A stretch of 64,000 bases of DNA, from assembly GCA_049594615.1 (NCBI GenBank), contig JBMYJR010000007.1, positions 22,764-86,763 on the forward strand, written 5' to 3'. A program made the position numbers and the translations under genes. The notes beneath the pieces were generated by a model. The model was given only the letters and a program-made list of their open reading frames with translations. It had not been told where the DNA came from and did no database searches. This document shows positions 35,027-44,311 of this stretch, one piece after another; position 1 is the first letter of the stretch; each line of letters opens with the position of its first letter. This DNA is from CAXPZW01 sp049594615. GTDB taxonomy: Bacteria; Bacteroidota; Bacteroidia; Flavobacteriales_D; Sanyastnellaceae.

Positions 35027-37723
35027 ATGAACAACGCCTTGAAATACGTCGCCTCCATTCTGCTGATGATGACCACCGTCAGCAGTGTGGCCACCCACAT
35101 TGTGGGCGGAGAGTTGTATTACGAGTACGTTGGCGAAACCGGTGACATCCCCGCCAATTGGTACCGTGTCACCCTGATCGTATACCGCGACTGCGGACCC
35201 ACCAACACCAACGGTACCGACTTTGACTTTGAGGCCTCCATTGGGGTGTTCAACAACGGCGACCTGCAGTTCAACATGTCATTGTTGCTGGCTGATGCCA
35301 ACATCAATGAGATTCCAGTAGAGTTGGAGAACCCGTGTTTCATTCTCCCTCCAGACGTTTGTGTGCAAGAGGCCATCTACAGCCAAATTGTGGAATTACC
35401 CCCCATGGAAGGAGGCTACGACCTGATTTACCAGCGCTGTTGCCGCAACCCGTCCATTGTCAACCTGCTCAACCCGGAAGACCAAGGCATCACCATGTGG
35501 TCGCACGTTCCCGGGCCTGAAATCATTGATGAGGACTTCAACAGCAGTGCAGTCTTCAACAACTTTCCACCAGTGGCGCTCTGCCAAAACGCCCAATTCT
35601 GGTTTGACCACAGCGCCACCGATCCCGACGGCGATTCACTGGTCTACGAATTCTGCCACCCGCTTCACGGGGCTTCTCCAGATTTGCCTGCACCTGCTCC
35701 TCCAGACCCACCGCCCTTTACCGAGGTGCCCTATGCCGCAGGGTTCAACGAATCCTTCCCCATCACCTCTGATCCAAGCTTTACCATCGACCCTGAAACC
35801 GGGTGGATCGAAGGCACCCCCACCGCCATTGGCCAGTACGTCATCGGCGTGTGCGTGAGCGAATACCGAGACGGCGAACTCATCTGTAAAAACACGCGTG
35901 ACTTCCAGTTCAACGTCACCCTTTGCGACCCCAACATCATTGCCTCCATCCCCGAACAGGACGACCTGTGCGATGGGCTGGAAGTGACTTTCGAGAACAA
36001 TTCGGTGAACGCATCGAGCTTTCAGTGGTACTTCAACGATCCGCTCAACCCTGGCGCACAGTCTACCGAAGCCAACCCCACTTACAGTTTTGAAGATGCG
36101 GGCACCTACGGAGTGATGCTGATTGCCAATCCGGATTGGCCGTGTGCAGACAGCACCATTGTGGAATTCACGGTCTGGCCCGAAATGGAGCCCAACATCG
36201 AAGACCCGTTCTGGGAATGCGTAGGCGACCAGGTGCTGGTAGACTGGAATGCATCAGGCAACTTCCAACCGGGTGTGGAATTCGAATGGGACTTTCCCGC
36301 ACTGTCCACACCGGGCTTCTCCAACGACGAAGACCCGCAGAATGTCACCTTTGGGTCGGATGGCGATCAAACCGTACAACTGACCACCACCTACAACGGC
36401 TGCGTGGAGGAAACCGAGTACACCTTCAACATTCCCCCGCCGCCGCAGGCGGTCATCATCGAGCAGGACACGTATTGCGACGGTTTCACCTACACCTTTG
36501 GAAACGCCAGTACCAATGCGACCTTCTACGATTGGGACTTTGGTGTCCCAGGACTCACCACTGACCTATCCACCGAATTTGAGCCTACCTACACCTACTC
36601 AGACGTGGGGCTCTACACGGTGACCCTATCGGCCGGCGCTGACTTCCATTGCCCATCGGTAGACCAGGCCGAGTTTGATATTTACACCTTGCTAGACCCG
36701 TGGTTTCCCCTGCCCGACCCGCAGTGTTTCGAAGGCCACAGCTTTGACTTTGAGGCCCAAGGCACGGTCAACCCCGATGCAGTATTCTCGTGGGATTTTG
36801 GCACCACAGCCACCCCAAGCACGGGCAACAGCCAAGTAGTTAATGGTGTCACTTGGGATGCCGCAGGTAGCTATCCCGTCACCCTTAGCATTGAACAGGA
36901 CGTCTGCCTCAAGACCTACACCGACACCATCCTAATCATCCCCAACCCCACCGCTGACTTCAGCATTCTAAGCGAAACAGGCTGTGCACCGTACACCGTC
37001 ACGTTCATCAATGAATCTGAAGTCCAAACCCAGGCCATATGGGAATGGGATTTTGGCGACGGCAACACCGCCAACGGGGCCAATCCCATCCATGTGTACG
37101 ACACGCCGGGCACCTATACAGTAAGTGTAACGGTGACGACCACTGTGGGTTGTGAAGACTCAAACACTGCCGTGTTGGAAGACTTGATCACGGTCTACCC
37201 CGCTCCGGCTACGGGCTTTGACATCGAACCTGATGTGGTCAACATCTTGGACCCAACGGTCACGGTCACCAGTACCGTTGACGGCAACATCACCTGTGTG
37301 TATTTCATGGGGGACGGCGGGCAACTGGAGAGTTGTGACGGGGACTACACCTATGCCCAAGGCGGCATCATGGACGTGGTGCAGTACGTGACCAATGAAT
37401 GGGGTTGCGTGTCCTCGGTGCACGGAGAAGTGCTGGTGGAAGGGACGCTCTTTTACGCACCCAATGCCTTCACCCCCAACAACGATGGAGACAACGACGT
37501 GTGGCTGCCTTCGGTCATCGGTGCCGGCAACTACAAGGTGGAGATTTACAACCGTTGGGGTGAGGTCATCTTCCAATCGACGGATCCCACCGAACCTTGG
37601 GTGGGCGATGTCAAGGGCGGAGACCACTTTGCTCAGGACGGCATTTACCTCTACCGCATCTGGTACCGTGACTTGGTAGGCCTGCCACATGCCTTTGAAG
37701 GTCACATTGCACTGATCCGTTAA
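35027..37723 (+). CDS. T9SS type B (CHU_C) secreted protein with PKD domains
   Basis: This 898-aa secreted protein starts at ATG 35027. It has a signal peptide (YVASILLMMTTVSSVATHIVGG), an N-terminal region typical of Bacteroidota surface proteins (GGELYYEYVG, VTLIVYRDC, LIYQRCCRN), several PKD-like domains (YSFEDAGTYGVMLIANP, YTYSDVGLYTVTLSAG, WEWDFGDGNTANGANPIHVYDTPGTYTVSV) and a C-terminal gliding-motility sorting domain (YAPNAFTPNNDGDNDVW, EIYNRWGEVIFQS). Unlike the cargo at 479 it has no adjacent porP/sprF gene. It is likely a surface adhesin or matrix component. Confidence 0.92.
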   Translation: MNNALKYVASILLMMTTVSSVATHIVGGELYYEYVGETGDIPANWYRVTLIVYRDCGPTNTNGTDFDFEASIGVFNNGDLQFNMSLLLADANINEIPVELENPCFILPPDVCVQEAIYSQIVELPPMEGGYDLIYQRCCRNPSIVNLLNPEDQGITMWSHVPGPEIIDEDFNSSAVFNNFPPVALCQNAQFWFDHSATDPDGDSLVYEFCHPLHGASPDLPAPAPPDPPPFTEVPYAAGFNESFPITSDPSFTIDPETGWIEGTPTAIGQYVIGVCVSEYRDGELICKNTRDFQFNVTLCDPNIIASIPEQDDLCDGLEVTFENNSVNASSFQWYFNDPLNPGAQSTEANPTYSFEDAGTYGVMLIANPDWPCADSTIVEFTVWPEMEPNIEDPFWECVGDQVLVDWNASGNFQPGVEFEWDFPALSTPGFSNDEDPQNVTFGSDGDQTVQLTTTYNGCVEETEYTFNIPPPPQAVIIEQDTYCDGFTYTFGNASTNATFYDWDFGVPGLTTDLSTEFEPTYTYSDVGLYTVTLSAGADFHCPSVDQAEFDIYTLLDPWFPLPDPQCFEGHSFDFEAQGTVNPDAVFSWDFGTTATPSTGNSQVVNGVTWDAAGSYPVTLSIEQDVCLKTYTDTILIIPNPTADFSILSETGCAPYTVTFINESEVQTQAIWEWDFGDGNTANGANPIHVYDTPGTYTVSVTVTTTVGCEDSNTAVLEDLITVYPAPATGFDIEPDVVNILDPTVTVTSTVDGNITCVYFMGDGGQLESCDGDYTYAQGGIMDVVQYVTNEWGCVSSVHGEVLVEGTLFYAPNAFTPNNDGDNDVWLPSVIGAGNYKVEIYNRWGEVIFQSTDPTEPWVGDVKGGDHFAQDGIYLYRIWYRDLVGLPHAFEGHIALIR

Positions 37724-37831
37724 CTAAGGGCAGCTAACCCCCTGTAATATTGACACTTATCCCGACCCATAACGGGTTTCAGTCCTTTTGTTACATTTAC
37801 AAGTGGACGACAACTGCGATAAACCTTAGCC

Positions 37832-38185
37832 ATGTCTGACGAGAAACAATACAGGGAAGACATTTATTCCAGCGCTGTTCGTGCAGGCAAACGGACGTAC
37901 TTCTTCGACGTACGTGCCACACGTGGCAACGACCTCTACCTGACCATCACCGAAAGCAAACGCCGTTACCAAGATGACGGTCGCTACACCTACGAGAAGC
38001 ACAAGCTGTTTCTGTACAAAGAGGACTTTGAGAAGTTCGCAGAGGGGCTAAATCATGCGGTCGATAAAATCCGAGAGCTGCAGGACACAAATCAGGTCAA
38101 CGACGAATCACACGAGGAGCGCCGCAACGAAAACACCCCCACCGAGGAATACACCGACGTCAGCTTCGAAGACCTCAGCGATTGA
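37832..38185 (+). CDS. PUR-alpha-like DNA/RNA-binding protein (DUF3276)
   Basis: This 117-aa protein matches the DUF3276 PUR-repeat family: DIYSSAVRAGKRTYFFDVRATRGNDLYLTITESK, YEKHKLFLYKEDFEKFAEGL. A single PUR domain (residues 5-80) is followed by an acidic tail. Members bind single-stranded nucleic acid as dimers; in Bacteroidota they are highly conserved and abundant. TACATTTA (37792-37799) is a near-consensus -7 element 32 nt upstream. Confidence 0.88.
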   Translation: MSDEKQYREDIYSSAVRAGKRTYFFDVRATRGNDLYLTITESKRRYQDDGRYTYEKHKLFLYKEDFEKFAEGLNHAVDKIRELQDTNQVNDESHEERRNENTPTEEYTDVSFEDLSD

Positions 38186-38187
38186 TC

Positions 38188-38730
38188 CTAAAAGGCCATG
38201 ACTCCATGCAGGTGATCGGTCAACTCCTTCACCCACGCCTGCGGCCAGGTACCACTCTGCACCATTGAATCCTCCACGCCAGACAACTTGGGCTTGCGGT
38301 AAAACACTGAAATTCTCAGGTAATTCAACACGTTGGTGAGCTGGTCTGCTCCACGCAAATTTCCGGCGCGCCCTGAGGACACGCCAACAATCCCTGCTTT
38401 TTTGAAGTAAAACGCCGACTGCGGCGAAGCATCCACAAAAGCCTTGAGAATGCCGGGGTAGCTGCCGTTGTATTCAGGCACCACAAACACCAATCGCTGG
38501 GCGCGCACGATGTACTGCTCCACCAAAGCGTCTAAATCCGGGCTGCCTCCCTCCCAACACGCCGCGGTAAAGTCTGCAGGAAGTGCGTCCATGCGGAGTA
38601 ACTGGGCTTTGTAACCGGCTTGTGTGGCCAATTCGAGGTAGGTTTCTGCCAGGGCTGTGCTGGCCGCTCCAGGCCGATTGGTGGAGGCGACAATGGTGAG
38701 CAAATCGGCGGAAGTGGAAGGAGAACTCAT
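38188..38730 (-). CDS. NADPH-dependent FMN reductase
   Basis: This 180-aa flavodoxin-like protein has LLTIVASTNRPGAASTALA for the FMN phosphate, the family motif VFVVPEYNGSYPGILKAFVD and VGVSSGRAGNLRGADQL. It transfers electrons from NAD(P)H to FMN or quinone-like substrates in the cytosol. It is convergent with the PUR-like gene, with 2 nt between stops. Substrate unknown. Confidence 0.92.
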   Translation of the reverse strand: MSSPSTSADLLTIVASTNRPGAASTALAETYLELATQAGYKAQLLRMDALPADFTAACWEGGSPDLDALVEQYIVRAQRLVFVVPEYNGSYPGILKAFVDASPQSAFYFKKAGIVGVSSGRAGNLRGADQLTNVLNYLRISVFYRKPKLSGVEDSMVQSGTWPQAWVKELTDHLHGVMAF

Positions 38731-38801
38731 GAACGATTTTGACGGCTAAAACTGTGAACAACTTGGACGTTTCTGCGGGCCTCGGTTCAGGGCGGTTGGA
38801 C

Positions 38802-38809
38802 TACTTTTG
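38802..38809 (+). promoter_or_regulatory. -7 promoter element (TACTTTTG)
   Basis: An exact TAnnTTTG element lies 71 nt before ATG 38881, the likely promoter of the metallo-hydrolase and possibly of the following parAB cluster. Confidence 0.55.
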
Positions 38810-38880
38810 ATAGAGACATCAGGTCGACAGCCACGTCGGCCGCAAGATCACCATTTTCTCTCGGAGTATTCACGCGAACG

Positions 38881-39558
38881 ATGAAACTAACATTCTACGG
38901 CCACGCTTGCCTTTTGCTAGAAACACAAGGACAACGGATGTTGTTCGATCCCTTCATTTCGCCCAACCCCTTGGCCGCATCCATCGATGTGGATGCCATC
39001 GAAACCGACTTTATCCTGGTTTCGCACGGCCACCAAGACCACTTGGCGGACGTCGAGTCCATTGCGAAACGTACTGGGTGCAAGGTGATCGCCAATTATG
39101 AGGTGGCCTGTTGGTTCGGAGAAAAGGGCTTGGAAACCATGCCCATGAACTACGGCGGCACCTGGCACACCCCAGCCGGCGCCGTGAAAATGGTCAACGC
39201 CATACACTCCAGCGTACTGCCTGATGGCACACACGGTGGCAACCCGGGCGGTTTTGTGATCACCAACGATGAAGACTGCGTCTACTACGCCGGGGACACC
39301 GCACTGACCATGGACATGAAGCTCATTGGCATGCAACACAAGGTGGATGTGGCCATCCTGCCCATCGGCGATGTGTTCACCATGGGTGTTGATGACGCCA
39401 TTATCGCCTCAGACTTTGTGAAATGCGATACGGTAGTTGGCGTGCACTTCAACACCTTCCCTCCCATTGAGGTGGATACCGAAGCGGCCAAAGCCAAGTT
39501 TGCAGAAGCGGGGAAAACGCTCATTATATTAGAGATCGGTTCCAGCTGGGAACGCTAA
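38881..39558 (+). CDS. Metallo-beta-lactamase-fold hydrolase (UPF0173)
   Basis: This 225-aa protein begins MKLTFYGHACLLLE, the UPF0173 signature, and holds the zinc motif SHGHQDHLAD (HxHxDH), a second ligand region (VNAIHSS), and YYAGDTALTMDM with a conserved Asp. The C-terminal VGVHFNTFPP gives the last ligand. The substrate is unknown. No signal peptide, so cytoplasmic. It ends 9 nt before parA. Confidence 0.9.
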   Translation: MKLTFYGHACLLLETQGQRMLFDPFISPNPLAASIDVDAIETDFILVSHGHQDHLADVESIAKRTGCKVIANYEVACWFGEKGLETMPMNYGGTWHTPAGAVKMVNAIHSSVLPDGTHGGNPGGFVITNDEDCVYYAGDTALTMDMKLIGMQHKVDVAILPIGDVFTMGVDDAIIASDFVKCDTVVGVHFNTFPPIEVDTEAAKAKFAEAGKTLIILEIGSSWER

Positions 39559-39567
39559 GAGAAGAAG

Positions 39568-40377
39568 ATGGGAAAGATCATCACCATAGCCAATCAGAAA
39601 GGAGGTGTGGGTAAAACCACTACGGCCATCAACCTGGCCGCCTGCTTTGGTGTGTTGGAATACAAAACATTGCTGGTGGACGCCGATCCACAAGCCAACG
39701 CCACCTCGGGCGTGGGGATCGACCCCAAAAACGTGAAGACTGGGGTATACGAAACCCTGATCAACGACCTGCATCCGCGCGACATCATCCGCACCACCGA
39801 CAGCCCCAACTTGGACATTCTCTGTTCACACATCGACTTGGTGGGTGCAGAAATTGAGCTGATCAACCTGCCCAATCGCGAATACATGATGCGCTTGGCC
39901 TTGGAAAAGGTCAAAGATGACTACGACTTCATCGTGGTGGATTGCTCGCCTTCATTGGGCCTAATTACAGTAAACGCGCTGACCGCCTCGGATTCAGTCA
40001 TTGTGCCGGTGCAGTGCGAATACTTTGCACTCGAAGGCTTGGGCAAACTGCTGAATACCATCAAAATCGTACAAAGCAAGCTCAACCCAGAACTGAGTAT
40101 CGAAGGCATCCTGCTGACCATGTACGACACCCGCCTCAGATTGGCCAACCAAGTGGTGGAGGAAGTCAAGGTGCATTTCCAGGACATGGTGTTGGACACC
40201 ATCATCCACCGCAACACCCGTTTGGGTGAGGCGCCATCCTTTGGCGAGACCATTATTATGCACGACGCGTCGTGCAAGGGTTCGGTCAACTACCTCAACC
40301 TGGCGCGTGAAATCCTCCAGCGCAACGACATGACCCGCATGCGTACCGAGGAAAAAACCATCACCCTCAACGACTAA
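39568..40377 (+). CDS. parA: Chromosome partitioning ATPase ParA
   Basis: This 269-aa ATPase of the ParA/Soj type has the deviant Walker A motif KGGVGKTTTA at residue 10, DADPQANAT (A' motif) and Walker B FIVVDCSPSLG. It binds DNA non-specifically and moves ParB-parS complexes. It precedes parB with 3 nt between them, as in chromosomal parAB operons near the origin; dnaA lies 14 kb downstream. Confidence 0.94.
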   Translation: MGKIITIANQKGGVGKTTTAINLAACFGVLEYKTLLVDADPQANATSGVGIDPKNVKTGVYETLINDLHPRDIIRTTDSPNLDILCSHIDLVGAEIELINLPNREYMMRLALEKVKDDYDFIVVDCSPSLGLITVNALTASDSVIVPVQCEYFALEGLGKLLNTIKIVQSKLNPELSIEGILLTMYDTRLRLANQVVEEVKVHFQDMVLDTIIHRNTRLGEAPSFGETIIMHDASCKGSVNYLNLAREILQRNDMTRMRTEEKTITLND

Positions 40378-40380
40378 GCC

Positions 40381-41265
40381 ATGGCCAAGCGCAACGCTCT
40401 CGGACGCGGCTTGAGCGCCCTGCTCGACAACGCCGAAGCCCCTGCTCCTGTAGCAGGTGTTTCACCGGCAGAGTCTGTGGGTAACGTGGCTGGACCGATT
40501 GCCCTGCTGGCCATCGCTGACATTGAGGCCAACCCGTTCCAACCCCGCAGCAAGTTTGATGAAAGTGCTCTGGAAGAGCTCGCGCAGAGTATCCGAGAGT
40601 TGGGCATCATTCAGCCTTTGACCGTTCGAAAGCTGTCAGCCAAGCGGTACCAGTTGATTTCTGGGGAACGTCGTTTCCGTGCCAGCCAATTGGCCGGTCT
40701 GGACGAAGTGCCCGCCTACGTGCGCACGGCCGACGACCAAGCCATGCTGGAAATGGCCCTGGTCGAGAACATCCAGCGCGAAAATCTGGACCCCATCGAG
40801 ATTGCCATCTCCTACCAGCGCTTGATCGAAGAAATTGGCCTCACCCAAGAGGGCCTGAGCGAAAAGGTGGGTAAGAAGCGCAGCACCGTGACAAACTACC
40901 TGCGCTTGTTGAAGCTCCCTGGCGAGGTACAAGTGGGCCTGATCGAAGGTAAAATCTCCATGGGCCATGCCCGCGCGTTGATATCCGCTGGCGACGAGGA
41001 TACCCAAGTCAAGCTTTTCCGCCACATCCTAGCCCAAGACCTTTCGGTGCGTAAAACGGAAGAATTGGTCCGTGGTGAAACACCCAGCAAGCCCTCCAAA
41101 GCCACGCCAGCCCTTCCTGAAGATGTGGAAGATGCACAAATGGCGCTGCGCATCCGTTATGGAAACAAAGCGTCCATCAAATTCAACAAGGGCAAGGGCA
41201 AAATCGAACTCCCCTTTGCCAGCGAAGCCGAACTGCGGGCGCTGAGCAAACAACTCAAACTGTGA
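40381..41265 (+). CDS. parB: Chromosome partitioning protein ParB
   Basis: This 294-aa Spo0J/Noc-type protein begins with a ParA-interacting segment (RNALGRGLSALLDN) and has the ParB N-terminal domain with the CTP-site motif GERRFRASQ, a helix-turn-helix (LTQEGLSEKVGKKRSTVTNYLRLL) and a C-terminal dimerisation domain. It should bind parS. I found one degenerate parS-like site in the window, about 11 kb to the left. Confidence 0.94.
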   Translation: MAKRNALGRGLSALLDNAEAPAPVAGVSPAESVGNVAGPIALLAIADIEANPFQPRSKFDESALEELAQSIRELGIIQPLTVRKLSAKRYQLISGERRFRASQLAGLDEVPAYVRTADDQAMLEMALVENIQRENLDPIEIAISYQRLIEEIGLTQEGLSEKVGKKRSTVTNYLRLLKLPGEVQVGLIEGKISMGHARALISAGDEDTQVKLFRHILAQDLSVRKTEELVRGETPSKPSKATPALPEDVEDAQMALRIRYGNKASIKFNKGKGKIELPFASEAELRALSKQLKL

Positions 41266-41774
41266 GGACCCTCTTGCTTCTGTTGGCCTTGAGCTGCATT
41301 CGCGTTGCGCATGCCCAGGCAGAACCCGACTCGGTATCCACACACTCAGTGCGTGGCGCTACGTTGCGCTCAGCCGTGCTGCCCGGTTGGGGCCAGATCT
41401 ACAACAAAAAGGTGTGGAAGGCACCCATCATTTGGGGCGGCATGGGGACCTGCGTCTACTTCATCAACGACAACATCACCCAAGTAAATCGTTTCAAAAC
41501 CGCACTGATCGCCGAAGCGGACAGCGATCCCACTACCCTGAACACCACCGGCTACTCGCAGTCCCAACTGGAAAACCTGCTCGAGACTTACACCCGCTGG
41601 CGCGACTTGGCCTTCATGTCTCTTGGGCTGGTGTACCTGCTCAATGTGGTGGATGCACACGTGGACGCGCACCTGTTTTACTTTGATGTGGGCGACGACT
41701 TGACGGTTCACTGGCATCCTGCACTCACCCCCGGCAGCCGCGCACCCGGATTGGGTGTATCCTTGACCTTCTGA
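41262..41774 (+). CDS. DUF5683 domain membrane protein
   Basis: This 170-aa protein has a signal-like N-terminus (LLLLALSCIRVAHAQ) and the DUF5683 core: LRSAVLPGWGQIYNKKVWKAPIIWGG, then membrane segments (GTCVYFIND, FMSLGLVYLLNVVDAHVDAHLFYFDV). Genes of this family commonly lie between parB and dapB in Flavobacteriia, exactly as here. Function unknown; envelope-associated. Start GTG 41262 overlaps the parB stop. Confidence 0.85.
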   Translation: MRTLLLLLALSCIRVAHAQAEPDSVSTHSVRGATLRSAVLPGWGQIYNKKVWKAPIIWGGMGTCVYFINDNITQVNRFKTALIAEADSDPTTLNTTGYSQSQLENLLETYTRWRDLAFMSLGLVYLLNVVDAHVDAHLFYFDVGDDLTVHWHPALTPGSRAPGLGVSLTF

Positions 41775-41800
41775 TCCTTACAGGGATTACAAGAGTTTAA

Positions 41801-41818
41801 CCCAAACCCAAACCCAAA
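41801..41818 (+). repeat. Short tandem repeat (CCCAAA)x3
   Basis: Three perfect CCCAAA hexamers lie in the 108-nt gap between the DUF5683 gene and dapB. They may only reflect low-complexity sequence. Confidence 0.6.
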
Positions 41819-41882
41819 TTATTCATAAGCTCTTGGCTCTGGGCACAATTCCAGAGACGGAAAGCCCGTAAATTTACCCGCT

Positions 41883-42587
41883 GTGCAACTCGCCATCATC
41901 GGATACGGACGCATGGGTCAGGCCATCGAACGCCTGGCCTTGGACGCAGGACACCACGTGGTGCTCCGGGCCAAAACTGCCCCTGCTCCCCAGGAGCTGG
42001 AAGCCGCCGATGTGGCCGTAGAATTCTCCCGCCCAGATGCCGCTGCGGCCAACTTGGAGGCCTGCTTCAAAGCCGGAGTACCTGTGGTCTCGGGCACCAC
42101 CGGATGGATGGAGCAATGGGACGCTGTTTTGGCTACCTGCGCTGCTCAGAATGGCGGATTTTTCTACGCCAGCAACTACGCGGTGGGGGTAAACATATTT
42201 TTCGACCTTGCTAAACATTTGCAGCAATCCCTTGACCGTCAAAGTGATTACACCGCACGCATCGAGGAAGTGCACCACGTATACAAGCTCGACGCCCCCA
42301 GCGGCACAGCCATCACCTTGGCCGAGGGTGTACTGGCTGCCAACTCCACCAAGACGGCTTGGGAACTGACACCCAACCCGGCCCCGGAGGTACTCGGTAT
42401 CACCGCCGAACGCACCGGAGAAGTGGTGGGCACCCACCGCCTTGTTTTTGAATCCAACATCGACACCATCACCTTGGAACACCGTGCACTCACCCGCGAC
42501 GCATTTGCCGCGGGCGCACTCCGCGCTGCCGCCTTTATGGTGGGCAAAACCGGAACGTATTCCATGGCCGATCTGATAAACCACTGA
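41883..42587 (+). CDS. dapB: 4-hydroxy-tetrahydrodipicolinate reductase
   Basis: This 234-aa enzyme of the lysine/diaminopimelate pathway has the N-terminal GYGRMGQ dinucleotide site, the loop SGTTGWMEQW, the catalytic region EVHHVYKLDAPSGTA (with the family's DAPSGT) and ERTGEVVGTH. It is shorter than the E. coli protein (273 aa), normal for the Bacteroidota form. The start is GTG 41883. TAAATTTA (41869-41876) lies 6 nt before it, a start-adjacent -7 element with one mismatch. Confidence 0.93.
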   Translation: MQLAIIGYGRMGQAIERLALDAGHHVVLRAKTAPAPQELEAADVAVEFSRPDAAAANLEACFKAGVPVVSGTTGWMEQWDAVLATCAAQNGGFFYASNYAVGVNIFFDLAKHLQQSLDRQSDYTARIEEVHHVYKLDAPSGTAITLAEGVLAANSTKTAWELTPNPAPEVLGITAERTGEVVGTHRLVFESNIDTITLEHRALTRDAFAAGALRAAAFMVGKTGTYSMADLINH

Positions 42588-42589
42588 CC

Positions 42590-44311
42590 ATGCAATTGGG
42601 CATTCCCGAAATCCTGTTCTTGATTCTGCTCCTGGAGCATTTCATCACCCTGCCGAAGATTTTCACCAAAGCCGGCCAAACCAGTAGGCATGGCTACGTG
42701 CCTGTGCTGCAGTGGCTCACTTGGCTCAAAGTCATCCAACGTCCTTGGTGGTGGGTGTTCTTACTGATTGTGCCTGGCGTAAACCTGATCATGTTCACCA
42801 TCCTGCATGTGGAAACCGCCATTGTGTTTGGCCAGCGTTCCACCAAGGAGCAGTGGTTTGCCGGAGCGATGCCTTGGGCCTTTTTGCCCAAACTCGCCTT
42901 CAAAGACGAAGTGACCTACCTGGGCGCTCGCAACTGGAAAGACACCAAGAAGAGCTTTTGGCGTGAATGGAGCGAGGCCATTGTATTTGCAGTTGTGGCC
43001 GCATCGGTGATTCGCACGTTCTTCATGGAGGCCTTCACCATCCCCACCCCTTCGATGGAAGGTGAAATGCTGGTGGGTGATTACCTGTTTGTAAGCAAAA
43101 TGAGCTATGGCGCAAAGGTGCCGCAAACCCCATTAAGCATCCCATTCCTGCACAATGCGCTGCCTGGATCCTTGACGCCGAGCTACGTGGAATGGTTCAG
43201 TTTGCCACACTACCGCCTGCCTGGATTTGGCAATGTGGAGCGCGGCGATGCAGTGGTGTTCAACTTCCCCCACGGCGACACCGTACTGGTCAAGCCCACC
43301 CTTAGTGGCTACGACTACTACCAGTACCTGAAGAAAGAGGCCATTTTCGAGGCGGACAACAGCTATGAAACCTACCTCACCAACCCCAAGAAGTACTTGG
43401 CCAAAGCACGAGAAAACTTTTACGAAAAGAACGTCTGTAAGATTTACGCCGCAGAAGAGAAGTCTCGCGGGTACGCCGCTAACCCTGCCATTGAGGGCAT
43501 CCGCAAGCGTCCCATGGACAAGATGGACAACTACGTGAAGCGCTGTGTGGCAGTAGCCGGTGACGAACTTGAAATCATCGACCGGATCATCCACATCAAC
43601 GGACAACCGCAACAAGCGCCCGAGCAGGTGCAGTTTGGCTATTCGTTCAAGGCCACCATGGGTACGATGGATCGCATTTTGAAGAAGTTCCCGCTCGCGT
43701 CTTCTGAGCTCTCGCCCAACCCGGACCGTGTACGCATGGAGCTGGGGCAACTCAAGCAGCGCGATTCGCAGGCCGCATCGGATTATTACTCCAAGCAGAA
43801 AATCGGCTGGTCGGTACCGCTGACAGCCGCGGAAGCACGCGCCATTGAAAAAACCCAAGGCGTGGAGACCTTTGTCATGGACGCTCCACCTTCCCAACCG
43901 GGACTCATGTTCCCCTACTCGGATGCACCTCAATACATCGATTGGACCGTAGACAACTTTGGACCTGTCACCCTCCCGGCTGCTGGACAAACCCTGCCCA
44001 TCACGCCTGAAAACTTCGACATGTACCGCCGTACCATTGAGGTGTACGAAGGGCACGAGGTTGAAATGCGCGACGGCAAAGTGTTCATCGACGGGCAAGC
44101 GGCCACTTCCTTCACCTTCAGCCAGAACTATTACTGGATGATGGGAGACAACCGCCATCGCTCACTCGACTCTCGCTACTGGGGCTTTGTGCCCGAGACC
44201 CACATTGTGGGCAAGCCGGTATTTACATGGTTCAGCAAAGAGAACGAAGCCTTCCACGGCGCAGGCCGCAGCGGCGTGCGCACCGACCGCATCTTCAAGA
44301 CCGTGGACTGA
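42590..44311 (+). CDS. lepB: Signal peptidase I
   Basis: This 573-aa peptidase is the long Bacteroidota form. A hydrophobic N-terminal region (residues 1-120) precedes the S26 domain. The nucleophile is in FTIPTPSMEGEMLVGDYLFV and the general base Lys is in MDNYVKRCVAVAGDELEI. A large insert separates these from the C-terminal YYWMMGDNRHRSLDSRYWGFVP motif. It cleaves signal peptides at the inner membrane. It sits 2 nt after dapB and overlaps the next gene as TGATG. Confidence 0.95.
   Translation: MQLGIPEILFLILLLEHFITLPKIFTKAGQTSRHGYVPVLQWLTWLKVIQRPWWWVFLLIVPGVNLIMFTILHVETAIVFGQRSTKEQWFAGAMPWAFLPKLAFKDEVTYLGARNWKDTKKSFWREWSEAIVFAVVAASVIRTFFMEAFTIPTPSMEGEMLVGDYLFVSKMSYGAKVPQTPLSIPFLHNALPGSLTPSYVEWFSLPHYRLPGFGNVERGDAVVFNFPHGDTVLVKPTLSGYDYYQYLKKEAIFEADNSYETYLTNPKKYLAKARENFYEKNVCKIYAAEEKSRGYAANPAIEGIRKRPMDKMDNYVKRCVAVAGDELEIIDRIIHINGQPQQAPEQVQFGYSFKATMGTMDRILKKFPLASSELSPNPDRVRMELGQLKQRDSQAASDYYSKQKIGWSVPLTAAEARAIEKTQGVETFVMDAPPSQPGLMFPYSDAPQYIDWTVDNFGPVTLPAAGQTLPITPENFDMYRRTIEVYEGHEVEMRDGKVFIDGQAATSFTFSQNYYWMMGDNRHRSLDSRYWGFVPETHIVGKPVFTWFSKENEAFHGAGRSGVRTDRIFKTVD

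Noticed and set aside
38188..38761. FMN reductase as the functional partner of the nfsB relic
   Set aside because: It is an NADPH-dependent FMN reductase of a different fold, 8 kb away and on the other strand, so there is no reason to link them.
43133..44158. A 341-codon open frame on the minus strand
   Set aside because: It is antisense to lepB, whose catalytic motifs are intact; the translation shows no domain and no signal.
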